A stretch of 64,000 nt of DNA from Caulobacter mirabilis (GCF_002749615.1 NZ_CP024201.1:3286001-3350000), one strand, 5' to 3'. Counted from the first letter of the stretch, positions 21,407 to 30,316 are shown. Program-made: numbers and translations. The notes: generated by a model from the sequence alone, not told the origin.

Positions 21407-22141
21407 TCAGTGCGGGCTGGCGGTCGGGCGGACGATGATCTCGTTCACGTCCACGTCGTCCGGCTCCGCGACAGCGAAAGCGATCGCCCGGGCGATGGCT
21501 TCCGGCGGGATGGCGATACGGCGGAAGTCCTCCATGAAGGCCGCCGCGCCGACGTCGGTGATGGTGGAAGCCAGCTCCGACTCGGTCACCCCTGGCGAGA
21601 TCACCGTGACGCGGATGTCGTCGTGCTCCTGGCGCAGGCCGTCCGAGATGGCGATCACCGCGTACTTGGTCGCGCAGTAGACCGCCGCGGTCGGCGAGAC
21701 CCGATGGCCGCCGATCGAGGAGACGTTGACGAACTGGCCGAAGCCCTGGGCCTTCATCACCGGCAGGCCGGCGGCGATGCCATAGAGAACGCCGCGGATG
21801 TTGACGTCGATCATCCGGTCCCATTCCTCGACCTTCAGGGCGGCGAGCGGCGACAGCGGCATGAGGCCGGCGTTGTTGACCATCACGTCGAGCCGGCCGT
21901 TGTGCTCCAGCGCGAAGGTCACGAAGGCCTCGACGTCGGCGCGGTCGGTGACGTCCAGAGCGCGGCAACGGGCGGAGCCGCCGGCGGCGGTGATCTCGGC
22001 GACCAGCGCCTGCAGCCGGTCGAGCCGGCGTGCGCCGAGCACGACATGGGCGCCGCGGGCGGCCAGCAGCCGGGCCGTCGCCTCGCCGATGCCGCTGCTG
22101 GCGCCGGTGACGGCGATGACCTTGCCTTCAAGATTGGACAT
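21407..22141 (-). CDS. SDR-family oxidoreductase
   Basis: 244-residue classical short-chain dehydrogenase. NAD(P)-binding TGASSGIG (12-19), NNAG (89-92), and catalytic Ser142 region with Tyr155 and Lys159 (YCATK). The Arg at 38-39 after the second strand (GARRLDRL) favours NADPH. The substrate is unknown. It is transcribed divergently from an AraC-type regulator with 186 bp between, a common arrangement in which the regulator controls the reductase. Confidence 0.9.
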   Translation of the reverse strand: MSNLEGKVIAVTGASSGIGEATARLLAARGAHVVLGARRLDRLQALVAEITAAGGSARCRALDVTDRADVEAFVTFALEHNGRLDVMVNNAGLMPLSPLAALKVEEWDRMIDVNIRGVLYGIAAGLPVMKAQGFGQFVNVSSIGGHRVSPTAAVYCATKYAVIAISDGLRQEHDDIRVTVISPGVTESELASTITDVGAAAFMEDFRRIAIPPEAIARAIAFAVAEPDDVDVNEIIVRPTASPH

Positions 22142-22327
22142 GGGGGACCTCGTTTTCAGGAGCCGACCCTGGCGGCCGGGAACGTCCCGAACCTGGGGCG
22201 CCGGCGGCGCGAGGCGGTAGACCGATCCGGCGACCTTCTTGCACGATCCTCCAGACCTGAAGGCGCTCCCCTGTCGCCTTCACGCGCGTGAGTCTATTAT
22301 CTCTCCAAGATCTGAAGAGAGACCGCC

Positions 22328-23227
22328 GTGGATCAACTCGCGACGCTGATTGACCGATACACCACCGATCTCGGCGACGGCGTGCACGCCACGCCGATCC
22401 CGCGCCTGTTCCTGATCCGGACCTCGGCGCCCAGCCTGCCCCTGCACGTCCTGCATGAGCCGGCCGTCTGCATCATCGCCCAGGGCCGCAAGCAGGTGCT
22501 GCTCGGCGAGCGGGTCTACGTCTACGACAGCGCCAAGTTCCTGGTCATCTCGGTCGACGTGCCGGTGGTGGGCCAGGTCACCGACGCCTCGCCCGACGCG
22601 CCCTATCTCTGCCTGCGGCTGGACCTGGCCCCGGCGGCCATCGGCGCCTTGATGATGGAGGCCGGGCTGAACGCGTCCGGCGCCGCCGCGCCTGGCTCAA
22701 GTCTGGGCCTCAGCCCCACCACGCCGGCTCTGGCCGACGCCGCGGCGCGGCTGGTCGCGTTGCTGGAAGAGCCGAGGGACGCCGCCGTGCTGGCGCCGTT
22801 GGTCGAGCGGGAGATTCTCTGGCGGCTGCTGACCGGCGACCAGGGCGACCGCCTGATGCAGATCGCCATCGGCGAGAGCCGGCTGCAGCAGGTCAACCGC
22901 GCGATCGGCTGGATCAAGGCCCACTACGCCCGGCCGTTCAGCATCGAGACCGTGGCCCGCGAGGCGCGGATGAGCCCTTCGGCCCTGCACGCCCATTTCC
23001 GGGCGGTCACGGCGATGAGTCCCTTGCAGTACCAGAAGCAGCTGCGGCTGCAGGAGGCGCGGCGGCTGATCCTGGCCCAGACGCTGGACGCGGCCTCGGC
23101 GGGACATGCGGTCGGCTACGACAGCCCCTCGCAGTTCAGCCGCGAGTACAGCCGGCTGTTCGGCGCCCCGCCCCTGCGCGACGCCGCCCGGCTACGCGCC
23201 GCGCCGGAAGCGCTGGAAGCCGTCTAG
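22328..23227 (+). CDS. AraC-family transcriptional regulator
   Basis: 299 residues. The N-terminal AraC_N ligand-binding domain (about 20-170) shows the family signature EPAVCIIAQGRKQVLLGERV. The C-terminal pair of helix-turn-helix motifs spans about 195-285, with FSIETVAREARMSPSALHAH for the first and VGYDSPSQFSREYSRLFGAPP for the second. The divergent SDR gene is its likely target. Just before its ATG lies TCTCTCC...GAAGAGAGA (22300-22322), a weak inverted repeat that might be an operator. Confidence 0.9.
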   Translation: MDQLATLIDRYTTDLGDGVHATPIPRLFLIRTSAPSLPLHVLHEPAVCIIAQGRKQVLLGERVYVYDSAKFLVISVDVPVVGQVTDASPDAPYLCLRLDLAPAAIGALMMEAGLNASGAAAPGSSLGLSPTTPALADAAARLVALLEEPRDAAVLAPLVEREILWRLLTGDQGDRLMQIAIGESRLQQVNRAIGWIKAHYARPFSIETVAREARMSPSALHAHFRAVTAMSPLQYQKQLRLQEARRLILAQTLDAASAGHAVGYDSPSQFSREYSRLFGAPPLRDAARLRAAPEALEAV

Positions 23228-23233
23228 GCCCTT

Positions 23234-23265
23234 CCGCATGTCCCCGCGAAACGGGGGACATGCGG
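23234..23265. terminator. Bidirectional hairpin between convergent araC-type and DUF3297 genes
   Basis: Perfect 12-bp inverted repeat CCGCATGTCCCC (23234-23245)/GGGGACATGCGG (23254-23265) with an 8-nt loop. It lacks a T run on either side, so it may act as a pause or mRNA-end protecting hairpin rather than a full terminator. Related GGGGACATGC sequence recurs at 35633-35712. Confidence 0.55.
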
Positions 23266-23271
23266 AGATCT

Positions 23272-23520
23272 CTAGGCTTCGTCGTCGCCGCGGAAGTAGG
23301 GCTCGACGGTCCCCTGCAGCTTGACGGTCATCGGGTTGCCGTGACGGTCCAGGGTCTTGCCGACGGCCAGACGCACCCAGCCTTCGCTGACGCAGTACTC
23401 GTCGACATTGGTCTTCTCTTCGCCCTTGAAGCGGATGCCCACGCCGCGGGCCAGGATGGCCTCGTCGTAGAACGGGCTCTTGGGGTTGGTGCAGAGACGG
23501 TCGGGAGGGGTGTCGCTCAT
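23272..23520 (-). CDS. DUF3297-family small protein
   Basis: 82 residues. The sequence DRLCTNPKSPFYDEAILARG near the start and FKGEEKTNVDEYCVSEGWVR in the middle are typical of DUF3297 (glutathione-peroxidase-neighbour type) proteins, whose function is unknown. The ATG at 23520 is supported by AAGGG 11 bases upstream. It lies next to a GST gene on the same strand, with 71 bp between. Confidence 0.85.
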   Translation of the reverse strand: MSDTPPDRLCTNPKSPFYDEAILARGVGIRFKGEEKTNVDEYCVSEGWVRLAVGKTLDRHGNPMTVKLQGTVEPYFRGDDEA

Positions 23521-23591
23521 GGCGGTGCGGCCCTTGGAAATTGACGAGCGCGGGTGATAGCGGCGCGGAGCCGGAAAGCCAATCCTTGCCT

Positions 23592-24212
23592 CTAGTCGTT
23601 GATCCAGTCGGTCACGCCTTCGCGGGCGTGGACGTCCTTCAGTCCCGGTCGGGCGCGCATGCGGTCGACATAGGCCTTCAGGTTGGGCCAGGCCGTCGCC
23701 GGTCGGGGCATGTTGCGCGACCAGCGGGCCAGCATGGCCAACTGCAGGTCGGCCGTGGTCGCCCGGTCGCCGACCAGGAACGCGCGCCCGGCCAGGCGCG
23801 CGTCGGCCTTGGTCCAGTAGCTCTCGAGCTTCGCCTGCAGCGCCGCCCGGTCGAGCCCCGGCAGGTCGCCGTCGTAGAACCACAGCCGATAGGCGGCCAT
23901 CGGGCCATTGGCGAGCCAGACCATCCATTCCAGCCACTCGGCGCGATCCCGCGAGCCGGCCGGCGGCGCGAAGCCCGCCTCCGGATGGCGCTCGGCGAGC
24001 AGCATCAGGATCGCCCCGGTCTCGCGCACCGGCGCGCCGTCGACGATCAGGGTCGGCACCACGCCGTCCGGGTTCAGCTTCAGATAGGTCTCGGACTTCT
24101 GGGCCCTGTCGTCGAAGTCGAGCATCTCGACCTCGAACGGGACGCCCAGCTCGATCAGCATCCAGTGGACGACCAGGCTGGCCGTGGCCTGCGACGCGTA
24201 CAGTCGGTACAT
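23592..24212 (-). CDS. Glutathione S-transferase family protein
   Basis: 206 residues. N-terminal thioredoxin-like domain (1-80) with the cis-proline motif GVVPTLIVDG (about 50-59) and glutathione-contact ETGAI (64-68). C-terminal helical domain with FLVGDRATTADLQLAML (about 145-161), the GST N-capping box. The active residue near Ser12 fits a Ser/Tyr-type enzyme. Substrate unknown. A second GST is encoded nearby at 24623 on the other strand. Confidence 0.9.
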   Translation of the reverse strand: MYRLYASQATASLVVHWMLIELGVPFEVEMLDFDDRAQKSETYLKLNPDGVVPTLIVDGAPVRETGAILMLLAERHPEAGFAPPAGSRDRAEWLEWMVWLANGPMAAYRLWFYDGDLPGLDRAALQAKLESYWTKADARLAGRAFLVGDRATTADLQLAMLARWSRNMPRPATAWPNLKAYVDRMRARPGLKDVHAREGVTDWIND

Positions 24213-24275
24213 GCGAAAGCTCCCTCGCCCGATGGACGAGAGAGCCTTTCGGCCAGTTCGCGGCCGGAGTCGAGG

Positions 24276-24512
24276 TCAGTGCTTCTCGCGCCAGGCGGCC
24301 TTGGCCGCATCCGCGGTCAGGCTGAGCCGGACCGTGTCGTCGTCGACGAAGTCCACCCAGGACATCGGGATCAGGTGGTGCTTGAAGCCCGAGCCGAGGT
24401 CGAGCTTGGCCAGCTCGATGTCGTTACCCAGGACATGGTCCACCCGCCCGACATGGCGCTCGTCCGAGCCGACCACTTCCATATGTTCGCGGATCTGCGA
24501 GGCGTCGATCAT
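24276..24512 (-). CDS. DUF2171-family small protein
   Basis: 78 residues. The N-terminus IREHMEVVGSDERHVGRVDH followed by LDLGSGFKHHLIPMSWVDFV matches DUF2171, a PRC-barrel-like beta domain of unknown role. GGGAG lies a few bases before the ATG. It lies just upstream of the first GST gene on the same strand with a 63-bp gap and may be co-transcribed with it. Confidence 0.85.
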   Translation of the reverse strand: MIDASQIREHMEVVGSDERHVGRVDHVLGNDIELAKLDLGSGFKHHLIPMSWVDFVDDDTVRLSLTADAAKAAWREKH

Positions 24513-24622
24513 AGGAGGTCTCCCTTCGTGAACCCCAGCCTCGCGGATGCAAACGGCCGGCGGCGGCGAGCGGTTGCGCGAAGACCGATGTTCTGCTTGT
24601 GTTCACAACCTGGAGGTTCCCC

Positions 24623-25204
24623 ATGCTGACCCTGTTCCATGCGCCGAAGTCGCGATCCACCCGCATGCTCTGGCTGCTCGAGGAGCTCGGCGCGCCCTAC
24701 GAGGTGCGCAAGGTGACCATCCGCCGGCGAGACGGCGTCGGCGAGCCGGACTTCGCCAACCCGCATCCGCACGGCCAGGTCCCGGCCCTGCTGGACGACG
24801 GCGTGCTGATCACCGAGTCCGCGGCCATCGCCCTCTACCTGACCGACAAGTATCGCGACACGCCGATCGGCCCGGCCGTGGGCGATCCGACGCGCGGGCC
24901 ATACCTGACCTGGCTGGCCTACTACGCCGGCGTGCTGGAGCCGGTGATCACCGCCCGCTTCACCGGCCGCAACGGCGAGGACGAGGACCGCAGCTACGAG
25001 ATCATGGACGCCCAGCTGAAGGGCGCGCTGGAAAAGGGGCCATGGCTGCTGGGCGACCACTTCTCCGCCGCCGACATCCTGTTTATCAGTCTGCTCCAGT
25101 TCGCGCGGCAGATGCTTCCGCCCCACGCCGTCTACGACGACTGGGTGGCGCGCGCCCAGGCCCGGCCCGCCCTCGCGCGCGCCATCCAGAAGGACGACGC
25201 ATGA
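24623..25204 (+). CDS. Glutathione S-transferase family protein
   Basis: 193 residues from the ATG at 24623, chosen because GGAGG stands eight bases before it; a start eight codons earlier has no such site. Thioredoxin-like domain with STRMLWLLEELG (about 12-23), GQVPALLDDG (cis-Pro) and ITESAAIALYL. Helical domain with LLGDHFSAADILF. Its stop overlaps the start of the following DUF6807 gene by 4 bp (ATGA), so the two are translationally coupled. Confidence 0.9.
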   Translation: MLTLFHAPKSRSTRMLWLLEELGAPYEVRKVTIRRRDGVGEPDFANPHPHGQVPALLDDGVLITESAAIALYLTDKYRDTPIGPAVGDPTRGPYLTWLAYYAGVLEPVITARFTGRNGEDEDRSYEIMDAQLKGALEKGPWLLGDHFSAADILFISLLQFARQMLPPHAVYDDWVARAQARPALARAIQKDDA

Positions 25205-26127
25205 CCGCCCCGACCGCCGCCGGCAGGATCGCCAGGACCCTGATCGCCGCCGCCGCCCTGGCGGGCGCCGTCGCCCTGGCGCCGGCCGCCCTGGCCCGTC
25301 CCGGCGGCTTGGACGCCGTGATCGGCCCCGACGGCGTGACGGTGACCGACGACGACCGGCCGGTCCTGTTCTATCGCACCAAACCCGCCCCCGGCGCCGA
25401 GCCGGGACGGTCGAACTACGTCCATCCGCTCTATGCTCCGGACGGCACGATCCTGACCGAGGACCGGCCCGCCGATCACCCGAACCAGCGCGGCCTGTTC
25501 TGGGCCTGGCGGCAGGTGCGGCTGGGCGACCGGATCGTCGCCGACGGCTGGGCGATGCAGGGCCTGACCTACTCGGTGCGCAAGACCAACTTCGGCGCGG
25601 ATCGCAGCGGAAACGGCGCGGCGGCGCTGACGCTGGAGATCGACTGGATCGTCAACGCCGGGTCGGAGTTGGTCTATGTCGCCCGCGAGACCACCAAGGT
25701 CCGGGTCCAGCCGCTGCGCAACGGCGCCCGCCGCCTCGACTTCGACACCCTGATCACGGCCAACGTCGACGGGCTGTCGCTCGGCGGCAGCGACGACGCC
25801 GTGGGCTCCGGCGGCTTCTCGGCGCGGCTGATCGCGCCGGACCGGCTGATCTTCCATTCCGGCGGCCGCGCGGTGACGGCGCAGCAGAACGCCCTCACGG
25901 CCGGAACCTCGATGGGCTTCGCCTGGCCCAAACAGCCGGGCCTCGAAAAGTGGGGCGTGGGCCTGTCCTGCAAGGCCGACGGCCGGCCGATCAGCCAGTG
26001 GGTCCTGCGCAAGGAGGCGTCGATGCAGAACTGCGTCTGGCCCGGTCGCGCGCCGGTGGCGCTCAGCAAGGGCCGGCCGCTGCGTCTGGAATCGACCGTC
26101 GTGATCAAGCCGGCGGCCGGCAAGTGA
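25201..26127 (+). CDS. DUF6807 (PmoA-like) secreted protein
   Basis: 308 residues with an N-terminal signal (about 8-31, AAALAGAVALAPAALARP). The mature part matches the family once called methane-oxygenase PmoA but now DUF6807: LFYRTKPAPGA, YVHPLYAPDGTILTEDRPADH and HPNQRGLFWAW (about 90-100). Members often sit with sugar-catabolism or oxidoreductase genes and have no proven reaction. It overlaps the GST gene by 4 bp upstream and the DUF4169 gene by 4 bp downstream. Confidence 0.8.
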   Translation: MTAPTAAGRIARTLIAAAALAGAVALAPAALARPGGLDAVIGPDGVTVTDDDRPVLFYRTKPAPGAEPGRSNYVHPLYAPDGTILTEDRPADHPNQRGLFWAWRQVRLGDRIVADGWAMQGLTYSVRKTNFGADRSGNGAAALTLEIDWIVNAGSELVYVARETTKVRVQPLRNGARRLDFDTLITANVDGLSLGGSDDAVGSGGFSARLIAPDRLIFHSGGRAVTAQQNALTAGTSMGFAWPKQPGLEKWGVGLSCKADGRPISQWVLRKEASMQNCVWPGRAPVALSKGRPLRLESTVVIKPAAGK

Positions 26128-26303
26128 CCGCGCCGATCAACCTCAACCAGGCGCGCAAGGCGCGGGCGAAGGCCCAGGCCAAGGCGACCGCGGCCGAGAA
26201 CCGGGTCAAGTTCGGCCGCACCAAGGCGGAAAAGTCGCTCGCCGACGCCCGTCGCGACAAGGCCTCGCGCGACCTCGACGCGTCGAAGCGGGACGAGGAC
26301 TAG
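26124..26303 (+). CDS. DUF4169-family small basic protein
   Basis: 59 residues from a GTG at 26124 that overlaps the DUF6807 stop (GTGA). The pattern INLNQARKARAKAQAKATAA followed by NRVKFGRTKAEKSLADARRD is diagnostic for DUF4169, a short Lys/Arg/Ala-rich helical protein of unknown function. In related alphaproteobacteria it usually precedes a ribbon-helix-helix gene, as here. Confidence 0.85.
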   Translation: MTAPINLNQARKARAKAQAKATAAENRVKFGRTKAEKSLADARRDKASRDLDASKRDED

Positions 26304-26309
26304 GGCGCC

Positions 26310-26516
26310 TTGGCGGGCCTGCTGCAAAAGCGCTCGGTGAACCTGGCCGGCCACGCCACCTCGCTGGCGCTGGAGCCGGAGTTCTGGGCCGTCCTGGACG
26401 CCGCCGCGGCCGCGGACGGGCTCAGCCTGTCGGGGCTGGTGGCGCGGATCGACGAGGCGCGGGGAGAACGGCCGCTGGCCAGCGCCTGCCGGGTGTTCGC
26501 GCTGGAACGGAAGTGA
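26310..26516 (+). CDS. Ribbon-helix-helix domain protein
   Basis: 68 residues starting at a TTG (26310) 6 bp after the DUF4169 stop. KRSVNLAGHATSLALEPEFW gives the strand and first helix, and LSLSGLVARIDEARG the second, as in the ribbon-helix-helix proteins that accompany DUF4169. Probably a DNA-binding protein; targets unknown. The start codon is the only non-ATG choice in frame before the conserved strand, with AGGG just upstream. Confidence 0.78.
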   Translation: MAGLLQKRSVNLAGHATSLALEPEFWAVLDAAAAADGLSLSGLVARIDEARGERPLASACRVFALERK

Positions 26517-26551
26517 CTTTCCTCCCCGCAAGCGGGGAGGAAGGCGACAGC

Positions 26552-27325
26552 TTAGTGCGTCGCGCCCGTCAGCGGGCGGTCGCGATACTGTTCCGGGATG
26601 CTCAGGTAGACCTCGGGCCGCGGGATCCCCAGGCGGGCGCGCGCCGCTTCCAGGTTCTCGGCGAACAGGGCCGGGTAGTCGAGCTCCGGCAGCCAGGCCG
26701 TCTTCTTGCCGTTGCGCCAGGCCTCCTGAACGGCCTTCCGGTAGGGCTGGCCGTTGCCGATCTTCTCGTACTGGGTGGCTCCCGCCCAGGCGATCAGCGC
26801 GAAACCCATGCTCTTGGTCTGCTGGTAGGAGAAGGCCACCACGCAGGCTTCTCCCAGGCCGTCGGTGCCGTAGCCGGTCAGCACGTGCCAGACGTCGTGC
26901 ACGTCGCGCATGCGGCGGCCGTACCAGGCGAACGGGTGGGCCGCGTCGATGTCGCTGTCGGCGGTCTTGCGGCTTTCCTCGGCCAGCCCCTCGGCGGTCA
27001 GGCCGCGCGGGGCGATGAACTTGCGATAGGCCTCGCCGACCGTGCCCGGGCCGAAGGTCTCGAGCCAGGCGGTGTCGGACAGGCGCTCGCAGAACTCCTC
27101 TCGCTCGTAGGCGATCCGACCGCCCTCCACCGTAGACAGCAGGCGCTTGTAGCCCTTCGGGATCGAGCCGCCGGACAGGGCGCGCATGATCTCGAACACC
27201 TGGGAGGTGTCCTCCTTGTCGGCGATCAGCCGCTTGAGGGCCCGCATCGCGCGCAGCGGCTGCAGGCGGTAGACGTCGCGGCTGATGGCGACCGGGCGTT
27301 CGGCGGGAGCGGAATCGAAGGCCAT
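26552..27325 (-). CDS. Coq4-family ubiquinone biosynthesis protein
   Basis: Probable COQ4 homologue, a lipid-binding protein that in eukaryotes decarboxylates and hydroxylates C1 of the coenzyme Q ring. 257 residues from the ATG at 27325. The family metal motif HDxxH-(x)11-E is intact: His143, Asp144, His147, Glu159 (HDVWHVLTGYGTDGLGE). A downstream LIAWAGATQYEKIGNGQPYR segment is also conserved. No other ubi gene is nearby. Confidence 0.87.
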   Translation of the reverse strand: MAFDSAPAERPVAISRDVYRLQPLRAMRALKRLIADKEDTSQVFEIMRALSGGSIPKGYKRLLSTVEGGRIAYEREEFCERLSDTAWLETFGPGTVGEAYRKFIAPRGLTAEGLAEESRKTADSDIDAAHPFAWYGRRMRDVHDVWHVLTGYGTDGLGEACVVAFSYQQTKSMGFALIAWAGATQYEKIGNGQPYRKAVQEAWRNGKKTAWLPELDYPALFAENLEAARARLGIPRPEVYLSIPEQYRDRPLTGATH

Positions 27326-27446
27326 GACGGAACCCTTTCGGCTTACATCAATGAAAATGACGCAGGCGTCATCTTTTTGCAAGCCCTCGAAGACCGCCGA
27401 TCCGCGAACGTTGCGAATTTGTCGCAGGTGATCCTGGGCCGGCGCC

Positions 27447-27671
27447 CTAGCCCGGCTTCGGCAGGGGCGACGGCGCCGGGGTCGGCTGCGGATTGGGCGA
27501 CGGCGCCGGCAGGCTCGGCGTCTCGGGCAGCCGCAGGTCCATCTTCGGGGCCTGGGCGGTCACCGAAAGCCCGCCTGACCAGACCATCCAGCCGATGGCC
27601 AGGACCAGCACGAGCAGGCCGCCGACCACGAAGGCGAGGAACATGCCGGCCCCGCCGGTTCTCTCGGCCAT
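27447..27671 (-). CDS. Small single-span membrane protein with Pro-rich tail
   Basis: 74 residues, not assigned to a family. One transmembrane helix (about 10-32, MFLAFVVGGLLVLVLAIGW) is followed by an extramembrane tail in which Pro is about 40 percent of the last 30 residues (LPETPSLPAPSPNPQP). AAGGAGA lies eight bases before the ATG, supporting expression. It lies between the Coq4-like gene and the divergent uvrD gene. Confidence 0.6.
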   Translation of the reverse strand: MAERTGGAGMFLAFVVGGLLVLVLAIGWMVWSGGLSVTAQAPKMDLRLPETPSLPAPSPNPQPTPAPSPLPKPG

Positions 27672-27760
27672 GACGTTCTCCTTCCCTGTTGTCGTTGGGC
27701 TGAAAAACGGGCCGCCGAGGCCCCTGGTTCCGCCATCCGCGTCTGGATAAGGGCGCGTCC

Positions 27761-30133
27761 GTGCTACATATGTTCCCGATGTCCGACTCTGTCCCCTCCC
27801 CCCGCATCAGCGATCTGGCGCGCGTCGACGGCGGCGCGCCGAGCTATCTCGACGGGTTGAACCCCGAGCAGCGCGAAGCGGTCGAGGCCACCGAGGGCCC
27901 GGTGCTGGTCCTGGCCGGCGCCGGCACCGGCAAGACGCGCGTGCTGACCACCCGCCTCGCCCATATCCTGGCCACCGGCCGGGCCAAGCCGTGGGAGCTG
28001 CTGGTCGTCACCTTCACCAACAAGGCCGCGCGCGAGATGCGCGAGCGGATCACCCACATCATCGGGCCGCAGGCCGAGGGGCTGCGCTGGCTGGGCACCT
28101 TCCACTCGGTCGCCGCCCAGATTCTGCGCCGCCACGCCGACCTGCTGGGCCTGAAGTCCAGCTTCACCATCCTCGACGACGACGACCAGCAGCGGCTGAT
28201 CAAACAGATCCTCGAGGCCGAGAACATCGACGCCAAACGCTGGACACCGAAGTTCTTCGCCAGCCTGGTCGATCACTGGAAGAACCGCGGCTGGACCCCC
28301 GACAAGCTGCCGCCGTCGGAAGGCGCGGTGTTCGCCAACAACAAGGGCCAGCATCTCTACCGCCTGTACCAGGAGCGGCTGCGCATCCTGAACGCCTGCG
28401 ATTTCGGCGACCTGCTGCTGCACAACCTGACGCTCTTCCAGAAGCATCCGGACGTGCTGGCCGACTTCCACCGGCGGTTCAAATACATCCTGGTCGACGA
28501 GTACCAGGACACCAACGTCGCCCAGTACCTTTGGCTGCGGCTGCTGGCCCAGGCCAGCCAGAACGTCTGCTGCGTGGGCGACGACGACCAGTCGATCTAC
28601 GGCTGGCGCGGAGCCGAGGTGGACAACATCCTGCGCTTCGAACGCGACTTCCCGGGGGCCAAGGTCATCCGGCTGGAGCGCAACTATCGCTCGACCAGCC
28701 ACATCCTCGCGGCCGCCTCGCACCTGATCAAGGTCAACAAAGGCCGCCTGGGCAAGACCCTGTGGACCGAGAGCAACGGCGGCGAGAAGGTCCGGGTGCG
28801 CGGCGTCTGGGACGGCGAGGCCGAGAGCCGGCTCGTCGCCGAGGAGATCGAGCGCTGGCGCAAGGGCACGATCGACACCGGCAAGCGGCCCTACAAGGAC
28901 GTCGCCATCCTGGTGCGAGCGTCGTTCCAGATGCGGGCCTTCGAAGAGCGGTTCGTCATGCTGCAGATCCCCTACAAGGTGATCGGCGGCCCGCGCTTCT
29001 TCGAGCGCGCCGAAATCCGCGACGCCCACGCCTATCTGCGGCTGGTGCAGTCGCCGGACGACGACCTGGCCTTCGAGCGGATCGTCAACGTCCCCAAGCG
29101 CGGCATCGGCGACACCACGGTGCAGAAGATCCTGCAGGTGGCCCGCGGCGCCGGCGTCTCGGCCATGACGGCGGCGCGCGGCATCGTCCAGACGGACGAA
29201 CTCGCCGCCAAGACCCGCACCGCCCTGGCCAACTTCGTCCGCGACGTCGACCGCTGGACCCGGATGCTGGCCGAGGCCGAAAGCCGGGGCGAAAGCGCTC
29301 CGCACGCCCGCATCACCGAGACCATCCTGGAGGAGAGCGGCTACACGGACGTGCTGCGCGTGGACAAGGGTCCGACCAGCCAGACCCGGCTCGACAACCT
29401 CAAGGAACTGGTCCAGTCGATGGCCGCCTTCGACACGCTGGGCGACTATCTGGAGCACGTCTCGCTGGTCATGGACCTGGACCGCGAGGGCGGCGACGAC
29501 AGCGTCCAGATCATGACCCTGCACTCGGCCAAGGGGCTGGAGTTCCCGCTGGTCTTCCTGCCGGGCTGGGAGGAAGGCGTCTTCCCCAGCCAGCGCAGCG
29601 TCGACGAGAAGGGCGAGAAAGGCCTCGAGGAGGAGCGCCGCCTGGCCTACGTCGGCATCACCCGCGCCCGCCAGGAGGCGCGCATCAGCTTCGCCGCCAA
29701 CCGGCAGGTCTACGGTCGCTGGACGTCGCAGCTGCCCAGCCGCTTCGTGGACGAGCTGCCGGTGGAGAACGTCGAGGCGGCGTCGGAGACCGGCTACTAC
29801 GGCGGCGGCCCCGGCATGCAGCAGCCGATGACCAGCCGCTGGGACGACGACCGCAGCTTCGGGTCCGGCTATTCCTCGCCCGGCTGGAAGCGGGCGCAGG
29901 AGCGCGGCTACCACGGCTCCCACGCCGGCCGCCAACAGGTGATCGAGGGCGAGGGCCGGCTGGTGGCGGTGTCGGAGAGCTCCGCCGGCAGCGACTACAA
30001 GCGCGGCGACAAGGTGTTCCACCAGAAGTTCGGCTACGGCAAGGTCGCCGGCGTCGAGGGCAACAAGCTCACCGTCGACTTCGACAAGGCCGGCGTGAAG
30101 AAGGTGCTGGACGGCTTCGTGACGAAGGGGTGA
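27761..30133 (+). CDS. uvrD: UvrD/PcrA-type superfamily 1 DNA helicase
   Basis: ATP-driven 3'-5' helicase for nucleotide excision repair, mismatch repair and fork maintenance. 790 residues. Motif I AGAGTGKTR (52-60), Ia FTNKAAREM, II VDEYQDTN, III GDDDQSIYGWRGA, IV RLERNYRS, V LHSAKGLEF and VI VGITRAR are all present. A Gly-rich linker leads to a Tudor-like C-terminal domain (KVFHQKFGYGKVAGVEGNKL). I chose the GTG at 27761 because AAGGG stands seven bases before it; ATGs at 27770 and 27779 are alternatives. Confidence 0.93.
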   Translation: MLHMFPMSDSVPSPRISDLARVDGGAPSYLDGLNPEQREAVEATEGPVLVLAGAGTGKTRVLTTRLAHILATGRAKPWELLVVTFTNKAAREMRERITHIIGPQAEGLRWLGTFHSVAAQILRRHADLLGLKSSFTILDDDDQQRLIKQILEAENIDAKRWTPKFFASLVDHWKNRGWTPDKLPPSEGAVFANNKGQHLYRLYQERLRILNACDFGDLLLHNLTLFQKHPDVLADFHRRFKYILVDEYQDTNVAQYLWLRLLAQASQNVCCVGDDDQSIYGWRGAEVDNILRFERDFPGAKVIRLERNYRSTSHILAAASHLIKVNKGRLGKTLWTESNGGEKVRVRGVWDGEAESRLVAEEIERWRKGTIDTGKRPYKDVAILVRASFQMRAFEERFVMLQIPYKVIGGPRFFERAEIRDAHAYLRLVQSPDDDLAFERIVNVPKRGIGDTTVQKILQVARGAGVSAMTAARGIVQTDELAAKTRTALANFVRDVDRWTRMLAEAESRGESAPHARITETILEESGYTDVLRVDKGPTSQTRLDNLKELVQSMAAFDTLGDYLEHVSLVMDLDREGGDDSVQIMTLHSAKGLEFPLVFLPGWEEGVFPSQRSVDEKGEKGLEEERRLAYVGITRARQEARISFAANRQVYGRWTSQLPSRFVDELPVENVEAASETGYYGGGPGMQQPMTSRWDDDRSFGSGYSSPGWKRAQERGYHGSHAGRQQVIEGEGRLVAVSESSAGSDYKRGDKVFHQKFGYGKVAGVEGNKLTVDFDKAGVKKVLDGFVTKG

Positions 30134-30143
30134 GTTCCCCTTC

Positions 30144-30270
30144 CGTCATCCTCGCGCTCGTCGCGAGGAGCCATGCGTGGTGAGCCGCGGGTACTGGCGG
30201 AGCGGTCGGGCCGCGCTCCAACCACGACTGCCGGTGTTCAAGGGTCCTCGCGACGAGCGCGAGGATGACG
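30144..30270. repeat. Long inverted repeat after uvrD
   Basis: Perfect 26-bp arms at 30144-30169 and 30245-30270 (left arm begins CGTCATCCTCGCGCTCGTCG) flank a 75-bp spacer. Each arm is also partly self-complementary (CTCGCG...CGCGAG). It lies between uvrD and the ArsR gene. The CGTCATCCT start recurs at 46366, suggesting a dispersed family. Confidence 0.7.
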
Positions 30271-30281
30271 GCATTGGGGCG

Positions 30282-30316
30282 TTGACTCATTTCGACGATT
30301 GGCTAATCATCGAAAT
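30282..30316 (+). promoter_or_regulatory. Promoter and operator of the ArsR gene, likely giving a leaderless mRNA
   Basis: TTGACT (30282-30287), a 16-bp spacer and TAATCA (30304-30309) form a strong -35/-10 pair. The expected transcription start is at about 30316-30317, the first base of the ATG. An inverted repeat ATTTCGACGAT (30289-30299)/ATCATCGAAAT (30306-30316), with one mismatch, covers the promoter and ends exactly at the start codon, as expected for an autorepressed ArsR-family gene. Confidence 0.65.

Noticed and set aside
22300..22322. TCTCTCC...GAAGAGAGA repeat before the AraC gene
   Set aside because: Only five to six bases match on each side and AraC proteins usually use direct repeats, so it is not listed as an operator.
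27764..30022. A 752-codon open frame antisense to uvrD
   Set aside because: It mirrors the helicase codons, has no recognisable domain, and the plus strand has all seven helicase motifs.
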